Source: Ancylomarina longa
Lineage (GTDB): Bacteria > Bacteroidota > Bacteroidia > Bacteroidales > Marinifilaceae
Length of the DNA stretch: 64,000 bases
Assembly: GCF_003996985.1 (NCBI RefSeq)
Contig: NZ_RJJX01000015.1
Location: forward strand, 25,867 to 89,866
Direction: 5' to 3'
Under the pieces are notes generated by a model. The model was given only the letters and a program-made list of their open reading frames with translations. It had not been told where the DNA came from and did no database searches. Shown here piece by piece: positions 34,875 to 44,307 of this stretch (the stretch's first letter is position 1; every line of letters begins with the position of its first letter). Both the position numbers and the translations under genes were made by a program.

Positions 34875-35651
34875 TATTGTCGAATTAAATTGGCGCTTCG
34901 CCCAAACCCGACTTCATTTTTTTGTTTGATCCCAAAAACAGAAGCAAAAAAGATAAAGGCTGCTTTTCAAATACCTTTCTTCAAGCTGCTCAAAAATAAG
35001 CCTTTTATAGTGTTATTAGCTATAAACATCTTGTTTGCAAGAAAAAATACAAATAAACAGAAACATTTAGGACGATATTAACTTCTCAACAAAGAAAAAT
35101 GCATCATTCTATCAGGAAATTAAAACAAAGGATAAACTTTAAATACAAAGGGGAGAGAAATCGTAAGGTCCGGATTGGGATAAGAATCAATACTGCTCTG
35201 TTATAGCTCCTCGTTGCTCTGTTATAGATTTTTCTTACTCTGTCATACAATTTTTCCTGTCTGTTATAGAACTTTTCCTATCTGTTATTAATATTTTTTT
35301 ATCTGTCGTTATTTTATTATTTCCTGTTATTCCACTTTTTTATTCTGTTATTAGTATTAGATACTCTGTTGTTGTACTTTTTATGTCTGTTACAGATTCT
35401 TCTCTATTAGGAGCTTATTCCACATGTAAACCATACTATTACCGATGCAATGTTCTCTATTTCAACTTTATTGGGAATTAAAACAGATGAGTAAATACAT
35501 CTTTTCAAAAAAAGAAAGCCACGCAAGTGCATGGCTTCCTCTTATTTCCGGAATGTAACTTAAGCTTCCTATATCAATCCTGTCCCAAACGTTTTTCCAC
35601 CAATATTGTCGAATTAAATTGGCGCTTCGCCCAAACCCGACTTCATTTTTT
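34873..35651 (+). repeat. Dispersed non-coding repeat element, copy B
   Basis: Begins and ends with near-identical ~50-bp heads (34873-34922 and 35602-35651) containing GAATTAAATTGGCGCTTCGC and ACCCGACTTCATTTTTT. Between them: a ~160-bp segment also found in copy C (with TAAACATCTTGTTTGCAA), a CTGTTAT array of 21-bp period, and a tail (ACTTAAGCTTCCTATATCAA) shared with copy A. No ORF is preserved between copies. The head contains a small GGCG-CTT-CGCC hairpin. Confidence 0.8.
35198..35407 (+). repeat. 21-bp-period degenerate tandem array within copy B (10 units)
   Basis: CTGTTAT or a variant (CTGTCAT, CTGTCGT, CTGTTGT, CTGTTAC) starts at 35198, 35219, 35240, 35261, 35282, 35303, 35324, 35345, 35366 and 35387: ten units at exactly 21 bp. 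The intervening 14 bp are T-rich and variable. Confidence 0.9.
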
Positions 35652-35655
35652 GGCT

Positions 35656-35690
35656 CTTAAGAAACATTGCTCATAGAAATGTTTCTTAAG
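35656..35690. repeat. 13-bp perfect hairpin at the end of copy B
   Basis: CTTAAGAAACATT (35656-35668) and AATGTTTCTTAAG (35678-35690) flank a 9-nt loop directly after the second head. A weaker version (CTCTTAAGAAACATTACTCA on the minus strand) follows the head in copy A. Confidence 0.65.
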
Positions 35691-36201
35691 ATGCAAAAAC
35701 CAACAAAAGTAGCATGTCCATTGCATTCCACTCTCTGAACATATTTCCTATTCCGTCGCGAATATTCCTACTACCTCTAATCAAGAGAAGTGCGCGCGAC
35801 GGTAGGAGATATATTCCGTATCCCGGGTTATGAATATTAGAGCCTTTCAGGCTCTCCTAACTTGAATCTAATTTTTCTTTTTTTGACTTGGCAGTATTCG
35901 AACAGATTGCCGCGTCTCCGTGCCTCCGCCTCGCAATGACAGCAATTTATTGGGCTTAATGCATACTTTTGGGTTTGGAATTGCAACAAAATATGGTGCA
36001 AAAAATTGATGCGAGTCCCTGCCAATAGAGCGTGCAACGTGCTACTGAAGTTGATTTGGAAAGCCAAACAGCTTTCTATTGGCTTGATTCTTTTGCTTTT
36101 CTCATTTAAGGAGAAAAGTAAGAGCTAGTCCGGCTTGAGGACAAATAAATCAAAAGCAGTTCAAGCTAGATTATGGAAAATGATTTATAAGTTTTAATGC
36201 A
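35691..36201. other. Spacer between repeat heads
   Basis: About 510 bp with no credible gene. It contains CCGTCGCG (near 35754) mirrored by CGCGACGG (near 35795), a hairpin AGAGCCT-TTC-AGGCTCT near 35840-35856, and a GTCATTGCGAGG-type repeat at 35905-35940. Confidence 0.5.
35905..35940 (-). repeat. GTCATTGCGAGG-type interspersed palindromic repeat
   Basis: On the minus strand this 36-bp GC-rich stretch starts GTCATTGCGAGGCGGAGGCA and ends CGCGGCAATC. Sequences of the form GTCATTGCGAGG...GCAATC are, from general knowledge, common interspersed intergenic repeats in many bacteria. Only one copy was noticed here. Confidence 0.5.
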
Positions 36202-36408
36202 GTATTGTCGAATTAAATTGGCGCTTTGCCCAAACCCGATTTCATTTTTTGGTTTGATCCCAAAAACAGAAGCAAAAAAGATCAAGGCTGCTTTTTAAAT
36301 ACCTTTCTTCAAGCTGCTCAAAAATAAGCCCTTTATAGCATTATTAGCCATAAACATCCTGTTTGCAATAAAAAATACAAATAAACAGAAACCTTTAGGA
36401 TGATATTG
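36202..36408 (+). repeat. Dispersed non-coding repeat element, copy C (partial)
   Basis: Head plus following segment, about 207 bp, very similar to 34873-35081 in copy B (for example CAGAAGCAAAAAAGATCAAG against CAGAAGCAAAAAAGATAAAG). It stops just past the head segment, before any array, 9 bp from the end of the next gene. Confidence 0.8.
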
Positions 36409-36417
36409 TTCGTGAGA

Positions 36418-37116
36418 TTATAACTTGGAAATTGAATTGTAATATTGAAAAATCTTAATCAGGTCTTTTTCTCGTTTAAGCTTTAATTTATTCTTCTTTA
36501 GATACTTTTCAATTGTTGTTTTATTGTCTTTAAATAGGTTTTGAATTTTATTTTTGCCCGAAGGTAAAAGTATTGCAGTTTGCTTGAGATATTGATAGTA
36601 ATATTTGCTTCGAATAGTGTATCGATCAGGTTTTGGAGTAACGTATCCACTCACATTTTTCTTATTTCCTTCAATAAAGAGAGAATAGTATTTTTTCAAT
36701 AACTTGATTTTTCCTGTAGTAAGTTCCTCGAAATAAGCATCCTTTATTTGATTGTTGCTTTGATAGGGAGCGTAAATGAATTTTTGATCGTTGATAAAAA
36801 TGGAATCTATCAGTTTGCCAGGTTTTAATGCAAGCGTATCTTTATTTGGAATTAAAATTTGCATCTCGTCGGCAAATACAAAATATCTAAGCTTTACCTT
36901 TTTGCCGGTGACATTAATATTTTTTAAATATAAATCTCCGGGAGTCCACTTCTTATCCAAAAAATAATCTCCTTTCACTTGGAATGAATTTTGCGAAACA
37001 GATTGATTCATGGATGTTGTAATATCATACAACTGGTTGGAGAGAGAATGAGTTTGTGTGTTTCCTTGTAATGAAAGAAACAGGAATACAAAAAGAAAGA
37101 TACTAGATATTTTCAT
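36418..37116 (-). CDS. Exported protein of unknown function
   Basis: 232 residues with a signal peptide (cleavage near QGNTQT). The mature part is basic and contains GDYFLDKKWTPGDLYLKN and DSIFINDQKFIYAPYQSN, then a Lys-rich C-terminal half ending in a helical KKNKLKLKREKDLIKIF. No family recognised; a periplasmic or surface role is all that can be said. It lies downstream of acnB but is separated by a terminator. Confidence 0.65.
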   Translation of the reverse strand: MKISSIFLFVFLFLSLQGNTQTHSLSNQLYDITTSMNQSVSQNSFQVKGDYFLDKKWTPGDLYLKNINVTGKKVKLRYFVFADEMQILIPNKDTLALKPGKLIDSIFINDQKFIYAPYQSNNQIKDAYFEELTTGKIKLLKKYYSLFIEGNKKNVSGYVTPKPDRYTIRSKYYYQYLKQTAILLPSGKNKIQNLFKDNKTTIEKYLKKNKLKLKREKDLIKIFQYYNSISKL

Positions 37117-37164
37117 TTTAAGATTTAGTTTTCATCACCGTGGAAGTTATGAAAATTGTATCAT

Positions 37165-37194
37165 AAAAAAAACCGATACTTTCACATCGGTTTT
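37165..37194 (-). terminator. Terminator of acnB
   Basis: AAAACCGAT (37169-37177) and ATCGGTTTT (37186-37194) with an 8-nt loop; A8 at 37165-37172 gives the U-run on the minus strand, 17 nt after the acnB stop. Confidence 0.85.
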
Positions 37195-37210
37195 AGTTGA
37201 TTTTCTTTTT

Positions 37211-39763
37211 TTAAAGATCCCTGCGTTGGTAAAGCGCATCCTCCATATTCAATTCATCGAATTGCATATACTGATAGATTTCATCCTTGTGATCATCAAT
37301 TTTTTCCTGATACAAGTTCATATATTCTTCTTTTGTTGGAAGTTTTCCTAAAACTGAAACCATAGCTCCTAATTCTGCAGATCCGAGATAAACCTGTGCT
37401 CCGGTTCCCATACGATTGTTGAAATTTCGGGTAGAAGTAGAAAATACCGTAGATTTATCCGGAACTCTTAATTGATTTCCCATACAAAGAGAGCAGCCTG
37501 GAGTTTCTATTCGTGCTCCAATCTGACTAAAAGTGGAGAAGGTAGCCTCATTTTTCAGAATTGCCTGATCCATACGGGTAGGAGGTGCAATATAGATTCT
37601 TACCTTATCGCTTGGAGTACTTCCTTTCCATATTTTTTCGGCAGCTCTGAAATGACCAATATTCGTCATACACGAGCCAATAAAAACATCTTGAATAGGA
37701 GTGTTTGCAACTTCAGAGAGAAGTTTAACATCATCAGGATCATTAGGACAGCAGAGAATAGGTTCTGTAATTTCACTTAAATCTATCTCCAGCGTAGCAG
37801 CATATTCTGCATTCTCATCTCGCCCAAGTAATTTTGGATTTGCAAGCCATTCCCTACATGCATCAATTCTATTCTGAATGGTGACTTTATCCTGATATCC
37901 CATTTCGATCATTGATTCCATTAAGGCAATATTTGAACGAACAAATTCAATAACTCTTTTTTCGGATAGTTTGATACATCCGGCTGCAGCTGATCTTTCT
38001 GCCGTAGCATCCGTTAATTCGAAAGCTTGTTCTACAGTAATATCATCCAGACCTTCCATCTCGATAATTTTGCCATTGAAAATGTTGATTTTATTCTTTT
38101 TGGGTACAGTGAGCATTCCCTGTTGAATTGCAAAATAAGGAATGGCATTTACTACATCGCGTAAGGTGATTCCAGGATTTAATTTTCCTTTGAATTTTAC
38201 CAAAACAGATTCTGGCATATCTAGAGGCATAAAACCAAGTGCACCTGCAAATGCTACCAAACCAGATCCTGCAGGGAACGAAATTCCCATTGGGAAACGA
38301 GTATGTGAATCTCCACCTGTTCCAACTGTATCCGGTAATAACAATCGATTCAACCAGGAATGAACTACTCCATCTCCCTGTTTTAAAGGTACTCCTTTTC
38401 TATCCGCTATAAATTGAGGCAAGGTACGATGCATGTTTACATCGGATGGTTTTGGATAGGCGGCAGTATGACAAAAAGATTGCATAAACATTGGAGCCTC
38501 AAATTTTAAGCATGCCAATTCCTTAATTTCATCTGCTGTCATTGGGCCGGTAGTATCTTGTGATCCTACGGTAGTCATTTTTGGTGCACAGGCAGTTCCG
38601 GGTAATACTCCTTCCAATCCGCAAGCTTTACCTACAATTTTTTGCGCCATAGTATAGGCCTGATTGGCTTTTGGCATAGGATTATTTGCTTCTGTAAAAA
38701 TGCTAATTGTCCCTAATCCTAATGCTTTTCTAGCTTTTTCGGTAAGTGCTTTCCCTATGATCAAAGGAATACGACCTCCGGCACGAAATTCATCGGGTAC
38801 TGTATTTGGTTTGATTTCGAAGGTGGTTATGAGTTTTCCATCTTTACTGATTTCTCCTTTTGTGGTATTGATTTTTATTTCATCACCCATTTTTAAGTTG
38901 GAAACATCAGCGATAATTGGTAGTCCTCCGGAATCTTGTGTTGTGTTGTAAAAAATAGGAGCGATAGATTCACCAATAACAATACCTGCAGTACGTTTGT
39001 TGGGGACAGCTGGAATATCATCACCAATATGCCACATCATGGAATTACATGCTGATTTACGGGAAGAGCCTGTACCGACAACATCACCAACAAAGGCAAC
39101 CTTATGTCCTTCTTTTCTCCATTTCGCAATTGTTTCAATACCACCATCAAAACGACCACGTCCCATAGACAAGGCATGCAAAGGAATATCAGGACGAGTA
39201 AATGCTTCAGATGCAGGTGAGAAATCATCTGTATTAATCTCCCCTTCGACTTTGAATACTTTTACTTTTATCAGTTCAGGCAATTTTTGTTTTTGAGTAA
39301 ACCAGTCTGCACTTGCCCAGGATTCAATTACTTTTTGCGCAGCCTTATTTGTTTTGGATAACTCCATTACTGTTTCAAAAGCTTCATATATTAGAATTGT
39401 ATGAGACAACTCTTTTATGGCGGCATCTGAGAGATCCGGATTTTTTAATGTTTCGATTAAAACGGGAACATTATATCCCCCCATCATGCTTCCCAGAATT
39501 TTAACAGCTTCTTTTTTGTTGATAATAGGCGAGCTTACTTCTTCTTTTATAATTTGTTTGAGAAAGGCTGCTTTTATCTTGCTTGAATCATCAACACCAG
39601 GTGCGATTCTTTCTGTAAAGAGGTCAAAGATAAGATTTTCCTGACTTGCAATTGGGTTTGTAAGTAGTTGGCAAAGCTCAGAAGTTTGTTGTGAATTTAA
39701 AGCCATGGCTGGAATACCTTTGGTATTTCGAGCCTTTTCGTGCATTAAGTATTTTTCTAACAT
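37211..39763 (-). CDS. acnB: Aconitate hydratase B
   Basis: An 850-residue aconitase with B-type domain order: N-terminal HEAT-like region (about 1-150), swivel domain next (VKVFKVEGEINTDDFSPASE), then the three catalytic domains. VVGTGSSRKSACNS and TTVGSQDTTGPMT contribute to the active site. The 4Fe-4S ligands are in DVFIGSCMTNIGHFRA and ETPGCSLCMGNQ (CxxC). It isomerises citrate and isocitrate and may also dehydrate 2-methylisocitrate. A -7 box TATGTTTG on the minus strand (39827-39834) lies 64 bp upstream; the -33 box is unclear. Confidence 0.96.
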   Translation of the reverse strand: MLEKYLMHEKARNTKGIPAMALNSQQTSELCQLLTNPIASQENLIFDLFTERIAPGVDDSSKIKAAFLKQIIKEEVSSPIINKKEAVKILGSMMGGYNVPVLIETLKNPDLSDAAIKELSHTILIYEAFETVMELSKTNKAAQKVIESWASADWFTQKQKLPELIKVKVFKVEGEINTDDFSPASEAFTRPDIPLHALSMGRGRFDGGIETIAKWRKEGHKVAFVGDVVGTGSSRKSACNSMMWHIGDDIPAVPNKRTAGIVIGESIAPIFYNTTQDSGGLPIIADVSNLKMGDEIKINTTKGEISKDGKLITTFEIKPNTVPDEFRAGGRIPLIIGKALTEKARKALGLGTISIFTEANNPMPKANQAYTMAQKIVGKACGLEGVLPGTACAPKMTTVGSQDTTGPMTADEIKELACLKFEAPMFMQSFCHTAAYPKPSDVNMHRTLPQFIADRKGVPLKQGDGVVHSWLNRLLLPDTVGTGGDSHTRFPMGISFPAGSGLVAFAGALGFMPLDMPESVLVKFKGKLNPGITLRDVVNAIPYFAIQQGMLTVPKKNKINIFNGKIIEMEGLDDITVEQAFELTDATAERSAAAGCIKLSEKRVIEFVRSNIALMESMIEMGYQDKVTIQNRIDACREWLANPKLLGRDENAEYAATLEIDLSEITEPILCCPNDPDDVKLLSEVANTPIQDVFIGSCMTNIGHFRAAEKIWKGSTPSDKVRIYIAPPTRMDQAILKNEATFSTFSQIGARIETPGCSLCMGNQLRVPDKSTVFSTSTRNFNNRMGTGAQVYLGSAELGAMVSVLGKLPTKEEYMNLYQEKIDDHKDEIYQYMQFDELNMEDALYQRRDL

Positions 39764-39891
39764 TTTAAGTAGAAATTGTTGTTTTTTCTTAATTGTTAAT
39801 AGAGAATAATTTCCCTATTTCTTAAGCAAACATATGGTTTTTCTGATTACAATTTTATACAATGAATGTGTTATAAATCATATATTAGGAT

Positions 39892-39923
39892 AAAAAAAAA
39901 GCTCCCTTTTTGAGGGAGCTTTT
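39892..39923 (-). terminator. Terminator of gap
   Basis: GCTCCCT (39901-39907) and AGGGAGC (39913-39919), extended by A/T pairs; a nine-A run (39892-39900) gives the U-run on the minus strand. Confidence 0.88.
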
Positions 39924-39943
39924 GTACTTTATTGAAGTTAGGA

Positions 39944-40963
<1,020 letters not shown>

Positions 40964-41171
40964 TTAATTTATAAACCCTTTGTTTCTCAACGGCAAAAAT
41001 ATGTAATTTAAAAATATTTTGTACAGAAAAAAGGAATTATTTTATTTGCCTGTTTTTTACTGGCATCAATGTAATTATCAGTAAATTAGGCTTATGTGGT
41101 CAATTAAAACGATTGCAATTGATTGTTTATAAATAAAAAAAAATTTCAAGTTTTGAGATTTTTTATTTTAT

Positions 41172-41300
41172 TTAAACAGTTTTACTTGTTTTAACGGTAT
41201 CTGTTTTCGTATATGCCGGACATCTTTTGTCAACAGCACAGGAACTGAATATTATTCCGAATAGAAAAATTAAAGTCAGAGCGTAAAGTGTTTTTTTCAT
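41172..41300 (-). CDS. Very small lipoprotein (42 residues)
   Basis: An ORF upstream of gap on the same strand. It starts MKKTLYALTLIFLFGI, has a lipobox IIFSSC at residues 16-21, and a 22-residue mature part, CAVDKRCPAYTKTDTVKTSK plus TV. The mature protein would be a lipidated Cys with one further Cys in a CPAY motif. I have an impression of similar tiny CPAY lipoproteins in Bacteroidota but cannot verify it. The signal peptide and lipobox make chance unlikely. Confidence 0.65.
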   Translation of the reverse strand: MKKTLYALTLIFLFGIIFSSCAVDKRCPAYTKTDTVKTSKTV

Positions 41301-41460
41301 GAGTTAAATAAATTAAGGATCAAGAATTAATTTTTGCAAAAGATATAAAAAAAAACTTGGATTAGATTGGTTGCAATCAATAAGTAATGTTACTTTTTAA
41401 CGTTGCTAATTGCTTTTTGTTACGGTGTATTATATTTAAGCCGTATTGATATTATATGAA

Positions 41461-43206
41461 ATGAAGAAAATTTTTATTTGTCTTTTACTGTTCATTGCTA
41501 TTTGTTTCAGCGGATTGTCTCAGAAAAAAAGTGTGATAATGAAATTGATTTTTTCTGAGCAAACCTTTGATTTAAGTAAATTCTTTCATCACGATACAGA
41601 ACGATTCACAAATGAAGAGACAGCTTTAAAAAGATTAGAAAATAGAATTTCGCGATTAAAGGAAAGTGCATATATAGAAGCAAATGTGGATTCTTTGTAT
41701 AGGAAAAAGGATAGTATTTTTGCTTTAATTCATATTGGTCCAAAGTATAAGTGGGGGTCATACAGCTACTTTAATATGGACCAAGTTTCAGGATTATTAA
41801 ATCAGAGGAATACATTTTCTTCGATGAAAAATGGGTTTAAGATGGTTGACGTAAATCCTAATCATCGTGCAATAATCCAAAAACTTTCTGAGAAAGGATA
41901 TCCTTTTGCTCGTATTGAAGTTCAGCAATTTAATATCGAGGATAAAGTATTTAATGCAACTTGGAAGATAATACCATCAAGATATATTGTGTGGGATAGT
42001 GTTGTGGTGAAAGGAGATAATAGAATTACAAAAAAATATCTGCAAAAATATCTGGGGATTAATCCTGGTAAAGCTTTTAGTGAACAAGACCTTCGTCGTG
42101 TTTCCGGTAAAATAAATGCCCTAAGTTTTGTGCAGTCTTTAAAAGCGCCAGAAATAGAATTTGATAAAGGCAAAGCCAGACTCTATACTTATCTGGATAA
42201 AAGACCCGCGAATCAGTTCGATGGAATTATGGGTATTCAATCTAATCCGGAGAAGAACGGAAAAATAGCTTTGACAGGAGAAATAAATTTGTTGTTAGTG
42301 AATTCTTTTTCGGCTGGCGAAAGTATTCATTTAAATTGGCAGAAGTTTGAAACCGAAAGCCAAAATCTTGCTCTGGGCTTATCCTATCCATTTTTAATAG
42401 CTAATAGTGTTGGGATAGATGTGGATTTTAGCCTGCAAAAGCAAGATACCACGTATATAACCACAAAGTTAAATTTCGGAATGCGTCTGTTTCAAAGCGG
42501 TAGGAATCACTTAAAATTATTTTGGACTTCAAAAGCCTCTCATTTGGTAGCAACTAATCATTTTATAAATGCGAGCCAATTGCCTGATTTCGCAGATGTG
42601 AATACCAATTTATTGGGTGTAGCTTATCACTTCGAAAATCTTGATTATAACTTTAATCCAAGAAAAGGGTGGAATGTAAATTTTAATATTGCAATAGGAA
42701 AGCATAAAATTAAAAGAAATAATAATTTACCACAGCATTTTTATGAGGGAATTCCTTTTAAGCAATCCATGTTGAATGCAGGTTGGAAATGGGAATATAA
42801 CATCCCTCTATTTTCAAAATTTAGTTATCGTATAAAGAATCAGGGAGGAATATTATCTGCCTCTGATTTGTTCTTGAATGACTTATTTAAGTTAGGCGGA
42901 ATTTCTAATTTAAGAGGATTTAATGAGGATTCCTTTCGTGCTTCGAAATATACAGTATTAACTAGTGAAATTAGATTTATTCCGGAGAAAAATACTAGTT
43001 TATATCTTTTTTGGGATGGGGCATATTATAAAAATGAATTGAATACTGACAGGTCTGTTGATTATCCATGGGGAATAGGATTTGGAATTAACTTTGGAAC
43101 CAAATCCGGAATATTTTCACTGAACTATGCTTTGGGAAGCCAGAATGGTCAAAATTTGGATTTTCAAAATGCGAAGATTCATTTTGGGATGATTAGCCGG
43201 TTCTAA
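41461..43206 (+). CDS. Omp85-superfamily outer-membrane protein (BamA/TamA-like)
   Basis: 581 residues from the ATG at 41461 (an upstream in-frame TTG is less likely, because the signal peptide MKKIFICLLLFIAICFSGL begins at the ATG). A POTRA-like segment is visible at about residues 175-245 (WDSVVVKGDNRITKKYLQKY, then NALSFVQSLK), then a barrel with GGISNLRGFNEDSFRASKYT, which holds the (V/I)RG(F/Y) motif of Omp85 proteins, and a C-terminal HFGMISRF. It probably folds or translocates outer-membrane proteins. The substrate is unknown. Confidence 0.82.
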   Translation: MKKIFICLLLFIAICFSGLSQKKSVIMKLIFSEQTFDLSKFFHHDTERFTNEETALKRLENRISRLKESAYIEANVDSLYRKKDSIFALIHIGPKYKWGSYSYFNMDQVSGLLNQRNTFSSMKNGFKMVDVNPNHRAIIQKLSEKGYPFARIEVQQFNIEDKVFNATWKIIPSRYIVWDSVVVKGDNRITKKYLQKYLGINPGKAFSEQDLRRVSGKINALSFVQSLKAPEIEFDKGKARLYTYLDKRPANQFDGIMGIQSNPEKNGKIALTGEINLLLVNSFSAGESIHLNWQKFETESQNLALGLSYPFLIANSVGIDVDFSLQKQDTTYITTKLNFGMRLFQSGRNHLKLFWTSKASHLVATNHFINASQLPDFADVNTNLLGVAYHFENLDYNFNPRKGWNVNFNIAIGKHKIKRNNNLPQHFYEGIPFKQSMLNAGWKWEYNIPLFSKFSYRIKNQGGILSASDLFLNDLFKLGGISNLRGFNEDSFRASKYTVLTSEIRFIPEKNTSLYLFWDGAYYKNELNTDRSVDYPWGIGFGINFGTKSGIFSLNYALGSQNGQNLDFQNAKIHFGMISRF

Positions 43207-43210
43207 AAAA

Positions 43211-43240
43211 AAGACTGCACAGCCTTTTGTACAGTCCTTT
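43211..43240 (+). terminator. Probable terminator of the Omp85 gene
   Basis: AAAGACTG and CAGTCCTTT pair with one bulge, with an A-run before and T's after, 5 nt beyond the stop codon. Confidence 0.5.
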
Positions 43241-43443
43241 AAACATCAAACTTCAAATTATTAGTCGCGATTCTTATCAGTACTTTGATTTCGTAATCGA
43301 TAGTTCAAAACTATTTATAATATTTTAAATAATTCCTTAAATCGGATAAGTTCTACAACATAGCGCAAACGTTTGAAAAATATTTTATTTGTGCTATGAT
43401 TACGCAAGTTTTGACTTGTAGGATTAGCGTTTAACTAATTGGT

Positions 43444-44028
43444 TTATTGTTTTGTGTCGGGATAATTGCTTTTGTTATTTTTAAGTTTTATCCATAAAAA
43501 ATAGGTAAGTAGGATAGTGGTTGCACAAATAATGCTAGCTATCCAAATGGGGAGACTATCTTTCATCAATGTATTAATCAGAAACAGTAGGAGAATCGAA
43601 ATTAAAACTCCCGCAGGAAGTGATTTCAGCATATATTGATAATTGGAATTGGAGGATTGTAGCGCGAGTTCTTCCACCTGATCAACATTAACATCAAATT
43701 CCTGAATTGCTTTTGAGAAAGCATTCGTTTCGGCATTAAAATATTCGTTTTCTTCTCGAAGCAAAAATGGATCTAATGTGCTGAAATTGTAAGTCGCGAA
43801 AATATCGTAATCCATTCGTTCCTTTTTAATAATTTCTATATTTACTTTCGTATTCCATTTTATTGGATTTAAATAGAAAAAATTTCCCAGAACAGTACCT
43901 CTCCTAAAAACCATACCAATTGCATTCGCATCAGTTAATTCATAACCCCGAACCTCGAAGAATTTTATGATATCGGCAACCAATAATTTCTTGTTTCGCT
44001 TGATATTAAATCCAATTAATTTTTGCAT
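43444..44028 (-). CDS. Membrane-anchored protein of unknown function
   Basis: 194 residues from the preferred ATG at 44028 (MQKLIGFNIKRNKKLLVADI); an upstream ATG would add 17 unlikely residues (MRCACFFNIFDEVNLYF). The cytoplasmic-looking N-terminal domain (about 1-125) includes GNFFYLNPIKWNTKVNIEII. Two membrane helices follow at about 137-155 and 160-180, and the protein ends in a basic tail. Not recognised. It faces away from the hybrid kinase at 44308. Confidence 0.6.
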   Translation of the reverse strand: MQKLIGFNIKRNKKLLVADIIKFFEVRGYELTDANAIGMVFRRGTVLGNFFYLNPIKWNTKVNIEIIKKERMDYDIFATYNFSTLDPFLLREENEYFNAETNAFSKAIQEFDVNVDQVEELALQSSNSNYQYMLKSLPAGVLISILLLFLINTLMKDSLPIWIASIICATTILLTYFLWIKLKNNKSNYPDTKQ

Positions 44029-44307
44029 AAAATACAGATTAACTTCATCAAATATATTAAAAAAACATGCGCAGCGCAATATTATTAATAGAACTCCCTA
44101 TTCATTAGGTTAATAGTTAAATTACTTGGTTTAGGGGAAGGTGAATTTCATCTCTAAAATCTTATGGTAAGGATGTTTTCTGACAATTAGTCATAATTAA
44201 AAAGTATTAGAATTCAGGAGCTAAAAATTGTTAAAAAATAAGAACTAAATCTCAATTTTAGAGTATAAAACAAGGTATTGCCAATTATTATACCAAAAGT
44301 AATCTCT

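Noticed and set aside
35198-35407. CRISPR array
   Set aside because: The period is 21 bp with no conserved direct repeat long enough, no unique spacers of equal length and no cas genes.
35837-36067. 76-residue minus-strand ORF containing CHCEAEARRRGN
   Set aside because: It is a translation through the GTCATTGCGAGG-type intergenic repeat; no start context or family.
9848-36408. Inverted copies A and B as a recent large inversion or composite transposon
   Set aside because: The copies are too diverged and the 25 kb between them is ordinary chromosomal content; no transposase is present.
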